Shown here piece after piece: positions 1-5,504 of a stretch of DNA of 5,504 nucleotides (position 1 is its first letter; the number at the start of each line of letters is the position of its first letter). The translations under genes and the position numbers were made by a program. The stretch lies in contig JANRKG010000089.1 of the NCBI GenBank assembly GCA_033763635.1, forward strand, positions 1-5,504, read 5' to 3'. Below the pieces are notes generated by a model. That model saw only the letters and a program-made list of their open reading frames with translations, ran no database searches and had not been told where the DNA came from. The DNA is from JANRKG01 sp033763635. Lineage in GTDB: Bacteria; Cyanobacteriota; Cyanobacteriia; GCF-001939115.

Positions 1-72
1 AGTCTGGTCAATGAGGACATTGTTGTGTTTGGTCCCGATGTCCGCATTACCTATCTAATACCTTCTCGATAG
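1..72 (+). CDS. C-terminal fragment of an unrecognised protein (5' end outside the window)
   Basis: Frame 1 is open from the left edge to a TAG stop at 70-72 and gives 23 residues ending in FGPDVRITYLIPSR. The codon choice (GTC, GAC, GGT CCC GAT GTC CGC) resembles the neighbouring genes, and the fragment ends cleanly just before a short intergenic gap, as a real convergent gene end would. The peptide alternates hydrophobic and polar residues, like a terminal beta strand, and has no membrane segment or recognisable motif. I cannot assign a family or function. An open stretch of this length can arise by chance, so the call rests on codon character and position. It is convergent with the histidine kinase, whose stop is 94 bp further on. 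Confidence 0.45.
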   Translation, partial: SLVNEDIVVFGPDVRITYLIPSR

Positions 73-75
73 GTA
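48..75. repeat. Inverted repeat at the end of the left-edge gene; weak terminator candidate
   Basis: TACCTATC (48-55) pairs perfectly with GATAGGTA (68-75), an 8-bp stem with a 12-nt loop that overlaps the TAG stop of the left fragment. No T-run follows on either strand and the stem is AT-rich, so it does not meet the usual form of an intrinsic terminator. It could act as an mRNA 3'-end hairpin or be chance. Confidence 0.3.
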
Positions 76-149
76 GACCTACTTCGCAAGTCAAAACGAT
101 CGCGCTTGAGCAGATGCCTTCTGGCCTGTTCAAAAATATTGAATTGTTT

Positions 150-163
150 CCTCTGCCCTCTGC
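150..163. repeat. Two tandem copies of heptamer CCTCTGC
   Basis: CCTCTGC occurs at 150-156 and again at 157-163, directly after the histidine kinase stop codon in that gene's direction. Tandem heptamers of this CTCTGCC/TTCTGCC type resemble the short tandemly repeated repetitive (STRR) sequences known from filamentous cyanobacteria. Only two perfect units are present, so this is a minimal or decayed example at best. Confidence 0.35.
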
Positions 164-166
164 CTT

Positions 167-3100
167 TCACTGTAATGGACCAGCAGACATCTGTTCCTGG
201 GAAGATCGCGTCATGCTCCTGGCTGGGGGAGCGATCGGAATCTCAATATAAAACTCGGCTCCCTGACCGGGTTTAGAATCACATCGCAAGTTGCCTTTAT
301 GCTTGTCTACCACAATCTGATAACTGATGGACAGCCCTAATCCGGTGCCCTTACCGACAGGCTTTGTTGTAAAGAAGGGGTCAAAAAGCCGATGACGCAC
401 CTCTTCTGACATGCCGGGGCCATTGTCAGAAATATGGATCACAACAGAGTTTCCATCCTTCATCCTGGTTTCGATACTGATGACTGGCTGCATGATCGTA
501 TTTTCGCCCTGCTGAACAGCGCTCCCTGTTCCTTCCAACGCATCGATCGAATTGCTCAGGATATTCATGAACACCTGATTCAGTTGCCCAGCGTAGCACT
601 CAACGGGAGGTAAGTCCCCATAGTTCTTGACGATTTCAATGCCTGAGAAGCCAGGGCGAGATTTGAGACGGTTCTGCAAAATGAGGAGGGTACTGTCAAT
701 TCCTTCATGGATGTCTACGGGTTTCATTTCCGCCTCATCCAGGCGCGAGAAATTGCGGAGGGACAGCACAATTTGCCGAATGCGCTCGGCTCCCATCTCC
801 ATCGATGACAAAACCTTCATCAGGTCTTCCGTTACAAACTCCAGGTCCATCTCTTCTTCCTGTTCTTGAATCGCGGGTCCCGGTTCGGGATAGGCTTCCT
901 GATACAGACGAAGAAGGGTCAATAACTCCTCAACATAATTGCGGGTATAGACAATATTTCCCAGGATGAAGTTGACAGGATTGTTGATCTCGTGGGCAAC
1001 CCCTGCCACCATCTGCCCCAGGCTGGACATCTTTTCCGTCTGGACCAGTTGGGTTTGGGTGGCCTGAAGTTTACGCATCGCCTCCGTTAGTTGCAGAGCC
1101 TGAGTTTGGGCCGCCAGGGCCGCTGCCCGTGTTTGGGCATAAAGTTCGGCCTGGTCCATCGCGATCGCCAACTGATCCGTGACAGCCTGTAACAGTTCTA
1201 CTTCACTGTCGGTCCAGGGGCGGGGTCCGCTACAGTGGCTACACACAATGGCCCCAAACTGACCCGATCGGGTTTCCAGGGGAATGAACAACTGGGAGGT
1301 GATCCCCAATGACAGGAGCAAGTCCCGGAACTCTCCCTCGGCTGGATCGACAGCTTCTACATCATCAATTCGAACCACTTCCAGGTCTAGAATCGTCTGG
1401 GTGAGTAGCATCACCTGTTCAATTGACGGCTCCCCTAACAGGCTAGGCAGGGATTCGTGGCGATCTTCGTGGGTGATGGCAAGGCTGGGGTGGTCGGGTT
1501 GGGGCCAGCACCAAAGAAAGTGGCAGCAATCCACATGGAGGAGACTGCGGATCTCGGTGACGACCGTTTGCAGAATTGTATCCAGGTCCAGGGATTGGCG
1601 GATTTGATTTCCCAATCGCAAAAGGAGCGCCTCCCGCCGACTGAGCAAAGCTTCCCTCGCCCAGGCCCGATCGATCGCCACAGCAATGCTGCTCGCAATC
1701 CAGCCCGTCGTGTGGTGCATGGCCTCCGAAATGGAATGATGGCTGAACAACACCATCACCCCCATCAGCCGATCATCCACAACCAGGGGATAGCCTGCAA
1801 AGGCAGAAATCTCTTCTTCCTGGAGCCAGGTTTTGGCACCGATACAAACATCCTGCACCGCATCGTTGCTCAAGTAAGTCCGCCGACTCTGGGCAATCAA
1901 GCCAATAATTGAAATTCCCAGGGAAATACAACTTGGGAAATCCTCTGTATAGGAATGCTGACCCGCAATCGCTTGCAACTCCAGTAAGCTGGTATTAGGG
2001 TCAAAACTCCAGATGCGAATAGAGGTTCCGGCCTGGTGATGGGCGATTGCCTGGGCACAACGATCCAGCGTTTCAGACAAACCTCCCCCTTCTCCAACGA
2101 CCATACTCACTTCTGCCATCAGGGTCGAGAGTTGGGAGCGTTCCCGCAATGCAATTTCGATGTGGTGGCGATCGGTAATATCGTTTAAGGTGCCAGAAAT
2201 ATTAAACCCATGTTCCGAGCCAATGGGCGTGAGATAGGCATAAACCTGGAACCAGCGAAACTCCCCCTCCTGGGTACGAATTCGAATTTCGCAGTCACAC
2301 CGCTCAGTGGTGTGATCGAACAGATCTTGAAAGTGTTGATGGTAAACTTGCAAGTCATCGGGATGGATGTATTCCCAGATAGACGTGCCGATCGTCTCTC
2401 CCAACGAAAATCCGGTAGTCTCTGACCAGGCAGGATTTAGAAATGTCCACACTCCTTCCTGGTTCACTTGAAAGATAATTTCTTTGATATGGCTGATTAG
2501 CGATCGATATTGACGCTCACTTTCATAGAGCGCATCCTCGGCCCGCTTACGATCAGTAACATCAATTCCAGTACAAATGAGATAACTAATCTGACCCTCA
2601 ATATTCAAGAGGGTTGCATAAGACCAGATAATGGTACGCTCCGAGCCTCCCTTCGTAACACAGCGGCTTTCATCGCTAATTGGAGTCCCTGTACCTTTGA
2701 CCTGGGCCAGCACTGCTTGTACCGCACTGACTTGCTCAGGCGTAACGAAAACCTCGTAGAAGTACCGATTCCGGATTCGACTGAGCGCAAATTGGGTGAC
2801 TCGTTCGCACAGTTCGTTGAAGCGCAAAATACGGGCTTCGCGGTCCAGTACAACGACCAGGGCATTCGCCGTATCCAGAACTGTAGAAACAAAATTTCTT
2901 AAAAGGGCATCTGTTGTGTCCAGTAAGTTACAAACCAACCGTTCTTCTTCTTTCAAGTGGAATTGCAGTTGTTGTTGTTTGCGATCGGCTTCTATGAGTT
3001 GTTCCTGGTAGTGCTGTAGTTTCAGCAGTTGCTCTCCTTGACGGCCCAGGTCTTGCAGGAGGGCTTGTTGCTCTGCACTGAACGATCGGGGCACCCGATC

Positions 3101-3481
3101 CATAACCGACAGAAGCCCCCAGGGATTTCCGGCAATGTCCAGCAAGACAACTCCGAAATAACACTGTAGCGAAGGATTTTGAGCCATCAACTCCTCAATC
3201 CCAGGGGAATTTTCTCCCGTCCTGTTTGCCAGAATGATAGATTCCCCTTGCCAATCCAGTTGTTGCAGTGCAGTGAGATTGGGATACCCGGTAGATTCCT
3301 CCCCAGAACGGACCCAGATCATCGGTTCTTGCAGAGAATCCCATTGGCTAATCCCCGCGATCGGCGTTTGGCAAATCGTTGCTGCCATGCGGACCAGTCC
3401 GGCGCAAACTTCCGCTGGCCCTTCTGCCATTAAGCTTTGCCCGTGAGCATTGATTTGGATAATTTTGTCACCTGGCAACAT
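167..3481 (-). CDS. Multi-sensor histidine kinase, GAF-PAS-PAS-GAF-GAF-HisKA-HATPase
   Basis: A sensor kinase that autophosphorylates on histidine and passes the phosphate to a response regulator. It is probably cytoplasmic: no signal peptide or membrane helix is visible in 1104 residues. Domain order: diverged GAF (~20-150, ending YFGVVLL...GLLSVMDRVPRSFS), helical linker (~150-190), PAS1 (~195-312), PAS2 (~320-440, with HPDD at 373-376 and NDITDR), GAF2 (~465-605, AFAGYPLVVDDRLMGVMVLF), GAF3 (~620-780), coiled coil (~780-818), HisKA and HATPase. The H-box is AHEINNPVNFI with phospho-accepting H830. ATPase boxes are N973/N977, DNGPGM 1019-1024, LFDPFFTTK 1032-1040 and GKGTGLGLS 1043-1051, so all key residues look intact. 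The acidic insert between H-box and the second HisKA helix (~860-890) fits cyanobacterial relatives. The start is firm: an in-frame TAG lies three codons upstream at 3488-3490. There is no receiver or HPt domain, and no partner regulator in the window. The signal sensed is unknown. Confidence 0.95.
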   Translation of the reverse strand: MLPGDKIIQINAHGQSLMAEGPAEVCAGLVRMAATICQTPIAGISQWDSLQEPMIWVRSGEESTGYPNLTALQQLDWQGESIILANRTGENSPGIEELMAQNPSLQCYFGVVLLDIAGNPWGLLSVMDRVPRSFSAEQQALLQDLGRQGEQLLKLQHYQEQLIEADRKQQQLQFHLKEEERLVCNLLDTTDALLRNFVSTVLDTANALVVVLDREARILRFNELCERVTQFALSRIRNRYFYEVFVTPEQVSAVQAVLAQVKGTGTPISDESRCVTKGGSERTIIWSYATLLNIEGQISYLICTGIDVTDRKRAEDALYESERQYRSLISHIKEIIFQVNQEGVWTFLNPAWSETTGFSLGETIGTSIWEYIHPDDLQVYHQHFQDLFDHTTERCDCEIRIRTQEGEFRWFQVYAYLTPIGSEHGFNISGTLNDITDRHHIEIALRERSQLSTLMAEVSMVVGEGGGLSETLDRCAQAIAHHQAGTSIRIWSFDPNTSLLELQAIAGQHSYTEDFPSCISLGISIIGLIAQSRRTYLSNDAVQDVCIGAKTWLQEEEISAFAGYPLVVDDRLMGVMVLFSHHSISEAMHHTTGWIASSIAVAIDRAWAREALLSRREALLLRLGNQIRQSLDLDTILQTVVTEIRSLLHVDCCHFLWCWPQPDHPSLAITHEDRHESLPSLLGEPSIEQVMLLTQTILDLEVVRIDDVEAVDPAEGEFRDLLLSLGITSQLFIPLETRSGQFGAIVCSHCSGPRPWTDSEVELLQAVTDQLAIAMDQAELYAQTRAAALAAQTQALQLTEAMRKLQATQTQLVQTEKMSSLGQMVAGVAHEINNPVNFILGNIVYTRNYVEELLTLLRLYQEAYPEPGPAIQEQEEEMDLEFVTEDLMKVLSSMEMGAERIRQIVLSLRNFSRLDEAEMKPVDIHEGIDSTLLILQNRLKSRPGFSGIEIVKNYGDLPPVECYAGQLNQVFMNILSNSIDALEGTGSAVQQGENTIMQPVISIETRMKDGNSVVIHISDNGPGMSEEVRHRLFDPFFTTKPVGKGTGLGLSISYQIVVDKHKGNLRCDSKPGQGAEFYIEIPIAPPARSMTRSSQEQMSAGPLQ
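992..994 (-). other. Codon for the phospho-accepting histidine (H830)
   Basis: The codon CAC (read on the minus strand) encodes the histidine of the AHEINNPVNF H-box. By family knowledge it is the autophosphorylation site. The following E-I-N-N-P residues are the standard context for this HisKA type. Confidence 0.85.
1161..1168. repeat. HIP1 octamer GCGATCGC
   Basis: This is an exact copy of the highly iterated palindrome of cyanobacteria, here inside the histidine kinase coding region (GAF3). It is the only perfect octamer I found, but the CGATCG core recurs throughout both genes. Confidence 0.8.
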
Positions 3482-3483
3482 AG

Positions 3484-3489
3484 CTTCCT
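3484..3489 (-). promoter_or_regulatory. Ribosome binding site of the histidine kinase
   Basis: On the minus strand AGGAAG lies just 2 nt before the ATG at 3481, with the AGGA core 4 nt away. The spacing is short but usable. Together with the in-frame TAG that overlaps it (3488-3490), it supports the annotated start. Confidence 0.55.
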
Positions 3490-3584
3490 ATCGGTAAATG
3501 CGCTGGTTCCTGAGGTTTGTTTCGCTCGGCGATCGGTACGTGCTGACGAAACCCTGAGTAAGCCATCACTTCAGCAGTTCACTA

Positions 3585-3614
3585 GATATAAGATGCCCAG
3601 AGCAAATTTTCCAA
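3585..3614 (-). promoter_or_regulatory. Candidate sigma-70-type promoter for the histidine kinase
   Basis: Read on the minus strand, TTGGAA (3609-3614) and TATATC (3585-3590) are separated by 18 nt. Each matches the -35/-10 consensus at 4 of 6 positions. A start near 3578 would give a leader of about 97 nt. This is a weak match found by eye, and chance matches of this quality are common in AT-rich sequence. Confidence 0.25.
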
Positions 3615-3631
3615 TATCGACAAACCCATGA

Positions 3632-3641
3632 TTGTTAACAA
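3632..3641. promoter_or_regulatory. Palindrome TTGTTAACAA, possible operator
   Basis: This perfect 10-bp palindrome lies upstream of the candidate histidine kinase promoter, centred about 58 bp before its predicted start point. Its core TGTTAACA, extended to TGTTAACAAA, recurs at 3765-3774 on the lysC side. I do not recognise it as the site of a named regulator; it does not fit the NtcA pattern GTA-N8-TAC. Confidence 0.3.
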
Positions 3642-3764
3642 AGGAATTACATTGATTGATTATTAAGGATGAACCATGGGTGATCGCGAATGATAAAGCG
3701 CTAAATCTACACAGCCCATAACCTATCACTGATTCATTCATGACGAAACTTCCAGACAGAATTC

Positions 3765-3774
3765 TGTTAACAAA
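3765..3774. promoter_or_regulatory. Second TGTTAACA palindrome, lysC-proximal
   Basis: TGTTAACAAA repeats the sequence at 3633-3642 exactly, 132 bp away. The palindromic part is 3765-3772. If the -10-like TATGAT at 3800 is real, the palindrome is centred near -43, where an activator or repressor could act. TTAACA inside it also resembles a -35 box, but the 27-nt gap to TATGAT is too long for a normal promoter. Confidence 0.3.
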
Positions 3775-3799
3775 TCGTTCTGAATCGCTGTTCGCTCGA

Positions 3800-3805
3800 T
3801 ATGAT
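3800..3805 (+). promoter_or_regulatory. lysC: Weak -10 candidate (TATGAT) for lysC
   Basis: TATGAT matches TATAAT at 5 of 6 positions and would place a start near 3812, giving a leader of about 37 nt. The best -35-like sequence at a proper distance, TTCTGA at 3778-3783, is poor (3 of 6), and there is no extended -10. The true promoter may be elsewhere in the gap. Confidence 0.15.
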
Positions 3806-3848
3806 TCTGAAAGGAATTTGTCTTATTGGAATGGCATTGAATTAAATT

Positions 3849-5504
3849 ATGGCGTTAGTTGTCCAGAAGTATGGGGGATCGTCGGTTGGATCAGTAGAGC
3901 GTATTCAGGCTGTCGCTCAGCGTGTGGTGAAAGCAGTACAGGATGGAAACTCCCTGGTGGTCGTTGTGTCCGCAATGGGGAAAACAACCGATGGGCTGGT
4001 ACAACTCGCGAACGCCATTTCTAAAAGTCCGAATCGTCGAGAGATGGATATGCTGCTCTCAACGGGGGAACAGGTTTCGATCGCCCTCCTCAGTATGGCC
4101 CTACAGGAATTGGGCCAACCTGCCATTTCTTTGACGGGGGCACAGGTGGGGATTGTGACGGAGGCCGAGCATACCCGCGCCCGGATTTTGCGGATCGCTA
4201 CCGATCGCATTGAACGCCATTTGGGGGATGGACAGGTGGTGGTGGTGGCTGGGTTTCAGGGGGTCAGTGATGCCGATGCCCTGGAGATTACGACCTTAGG
4301 ACGGGGGGGTTCGGATACTTCGGCCGTGGCGTTAGCTGCGGCGCTCCGGGCTGAAGTGTGCGAAATTTATACAGATGTACCCGGTATTTTAACCACCGAT
4401 CCCCGTTTGGTGCCCGATGCCCAACTGATGGCGGAAATTACCTGCGACGAGATGCTGGAACTGGCAAGTCTCGGTGCTAAGGTGCTCCATCCCAGAGCGG
4501 TGGAGATTGCCCGCAATTACGGGGTGCCGCTGGTGGTGCGATCGAGCTGGAGTGAAGACCCCGGCACCCGTGTCACCTCTCCCGATCCGGGTGCCCGTCC
4601 TCTGGAGGGGTTGGAAATCGCCCGACCTGTGGATGCCGTAGAATTTGATACGGATCAGGCCAAAATTGCCTTGCTGCGGGTGCCCGATCGCCCAGGGGTC
4701 GCCGCCAAATTATTCGGCGAAATTTCCACCCAAGACCTGGATGTGGATCTAATTATTCAGTCGATTCACGAAGGAAACAGCAATGATATTGCCTTCACCG
4801 TCACTCAGGACTGCCGCAAGCGGGCCGAGGCGGTGGCAAGTGCCATCTTACCCGCTCTGGGTGGCAAACTGGGAACAGGGCCGGATGCCGCTGAGGTGAT
4901 GGTAGATGCCGAGATCGCGAAGGTGACGATCGCCGGGGCCGGGATGATCGGGCGGCCGGGGGTCGCGGCCCGCATGTTCGCAACCCTGGCAGAAGCGGGG
5001 ATTAATATCCAAATGATTTCCACTTCAGAGGTAAAAGTGAGTTGTGTGATTGAAAGAACTGAGTGCGATCGGGCGATTGAAGTTCTCTGTGATGCCTTTG
5101 AAGTGCATGAATCCCCTGTGCATGCGATTTCCCAGCAAGCGGTGGCCCACTGCACTCCCAACATGGCCCAACTGCCCCCCGTGCGCGGGGTAGCCCTGGA
5201 TATGAATCAGGCACGGTTGGCGATTCGCCAAATTCCCGATCGCCCTGGAATGGCAGCCCGTGTGTTCCAGCTTTTGGCTCAGCACAATATCAGTGTGGAT
5301 ATGATCATCCAGTCCCAGCGCTGCCGGATTGTGAACGGGTTTCCAACTCGCGACATTGCCTTCACGGTCGCTCAGATGGATGGGGAAGCGGCCCGTCAGG
5401 GTTTGGAAGCCGCCGCAGGGGAGTTGGGCTTTACCGAAATTGTGTTAGACCCAGAGATCGCGAAAGTCAGTATCGTTGGCGTGGGCATGGTGGGCCGACC
5501 GGGG
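3849..5504 (+). CDS. lysC: Aspartate kinase, cyanobacterial four-ACT form (3' end outside the window)
   Basis: Phosphorylates L-aspartate with ATP to 4-phospho-aspartate, the first step towards lysine, threonine, methionine and isoleucine; cytoplasmic. 552 codons are open to the window edge. The kinase domain (~1-245) has KYGGSSVG (7-14), STGEQVS (71-77, E74), TTLGRGGSDTSA (148-159), YTDVPGILTTDPR (174-186) and LGAKVLHPRAVE (208-219). ACT1 (~268-345, VPDRPGVAAKLF) and ACT2 (~355-430, GMIGRPGVAARMF) are followed by ACT3 (~451-530, IPDRPGMAARVF). ACT4 begins near 537 and is cut at GMVGRPG. By family knowledge, cyanobacterial enzymes are about 600 residues with two ACT pairs, the ACT domains binding lysine/threonine for feedback inhibition; about 50 residues are probably missing here. 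The ATG is fixed by an in-frame TAA at 3843-3845. No clear Shine-Dalgarno precedes it (nearest AAGGA is 33 nt upstream), which is common in cyanobacteria. It is transcribed divergently from the histidine kinase. Confidence 0.96.
   Translation, partial: MALVVQKYGGSSVGSVERIQAVAQRVVKAVQDGNSLVVVVSAMGKTTDGLVQLANAISKSPNRREMDMLLSTGEQVSIALLSMALQELGQPAISLTGAQVGIVTEAEHTRARILRIATDRIERHLGDGQVVVVAGFQGVSDADALEITTLGRGGSDTSAVALAAALRAEVCEIYTDVPGILTTDPRLVPDAQLMAEITCDEMLELASLGAKVLHPRAVEIARNYGVPLVVRSSWSEDPGTRVTSPDPGARPLEGLEIARPVDAVEFDTDQAKIALLRVPDRPGVAAKLFGEISTQDLDVDLIIQSIHEGNSNDIAFTVTQDCRKRAEAVASAILPALGGKLGTGPDAAEVMVDAEIAKVTIAGAGMIGRPGVAARMFATLAEAGINIQMISTSEVKVSCVIERTECDRAIEVLCDAFEVHESPVHAISQQAVAHCTPNMAQLPPVRGVALDMNQARLAIRQIPDRPGMAARVFQLLAQHNISVDMIIQSQRCRIVNGFPTRDIAFTVAQMDGEAARQGLEAAAGELGFTEIVLDPEIAKVSIVGVGMVGRPG

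Larger units (their letters stand above)
3482..3848. other. Divergent intergenic region between the histidine kinase and lysC
   Basis: These 367 bp separate the two divergent start codons and are visibly richer in A and T than the flanking genes. No convincing gene is present: a 36-codon open stretch starting at 3740 runs out of frame into the lysC start and is treated as chance. The region holds two TGTTAACA palindromes (3633-3640 and 3765-3772), two AAAGGAATT copies (3640-3648 and 3810-3818), a cluster of 4-5-codon reading frames at 3669-3704, and weak promoter candidates on both strands. I saw no lysine riboswitch-like structure, though this was judged by eye without folding. Confidence 0.7.

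Noticed and set aside
129..143. TTCAA-AAATA-TTGAA inverted repeat as a kinase terminator
   Set aside because: The stem is only 5 bp of AT-rich pairs and lacks a proper following T-run, so it is too weak to call.
1508..1531. Possible bilin-binding Cys-His or DXCF motif in GAF3 (DCCHF)
   Set aside because: The surrounding sequence is not phytochrome- or CBCR-like: the motif sits in the first beta strand of the domain, and DCCHF does not fit DXCF. Chromophore binding is not supported.
1457..1912. 151-codon open frame on + inside the histidine kinase gene
   Set aside because: It lies antiparallel to the well-supported GAF2/GAF3 coding sequence and shows no domain-like pattern; it is a shadow of the real gene.
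3437..3631. 64-codon open frame on + across the histidine kinase start and the intergenic region
   Set aside because: It overlaps the kinase start codon, has no recognisable motif, and its composition looks like random translation.
3767..3805. TTAACA ... TATGAT as a lysC promoter
   Set aside because: The hexamers are good matches, but the spacer is 27 nt, far outside the workable range.
3482..3848. Lysine riboswitch upstream of lysC
   Set aside because: Such leaders are known mainly from Firmicutes and gammaproteobacteria. No recognisable conserved core was seen by eye, and the likely leader is short.
3740..4024. 94-codon open frame on + starting in the intergenic region and overlapping the lysC start
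   Set aside because: Only its first 36 codons lie outside lysC; the rest is out of frame with the highly conserved aspartate kinase N-terminus. There is no ribosome binding site, and a 36-codon open stretch is common by chance.
4805..5164. 119-codon open frame on the minus strand within lysC
   Set aside because: The plus-strand reading gives continuous conserved ACT domains; the minus frame is antisense to them.

Overview
The window looks like chromosomal DNA from a cyanobacterium. Three things point there. The palindrome core CGATCG, the heart of the cyanobacterial HIP1 element, occurs 21 times in 5.5 kb, including one exact GCGATCGC. The large sensor kinase has the GAF/PAS composition and transmitter sequence typical of cyanobacterial multi-sensor kinases. 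The aspartate kinase has the long form with a second pair of ACT domains known from cyanobacteria. The genus cannot be fixed from this sequence.

Layout: positions 1-72 (+) appear to be the last 23 codons of an unrecognised protein. A 94-bp gap follows, holding a small inverted repeat and a tandem heptamer. Positions 167-3481 (-) encode a complete 1104-residue soluble hybrid-less histidine kinase (GAF-PAS-PAS-GAF-GAF-HisKA-HATPase), convergent with the left fragment. Positions 3482-3848 are a 367-bp, relatively AT-rich divergent intergenic region with no convincing gene. It carries two copies of a TGTTAACA palindrome, one on each side, plus weak promoter candidates. Positions 3849-5504 (+) encode aspartate kinase (lysC), whose 3' end runs off the window after 552 codons.

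The kinase and aspartate kinase are divergently transcribed. No response regulator, HPt protein or second aspartate-pathway gene is visible, so the sensor is an orphan as far as this window shows, and a functional link to lysine/threonine synthesis is only positional. The aspartate kinase is a housekeeping enzyme that phosphorylates aspartate, the entry to lysine, threonine, methionine and isoleucine synthesis, and its ACT repeats form the feedback sensor.

I see no mobile element, CRISPR array, tRNA, rRNA or recognisable riboswitch. I do not see a new multi-gene system here. The points most worth a second look are the cysteine/histidine clusters in the third GAF domain of the kinase and the paired palindromes in the divergent intergenic region.
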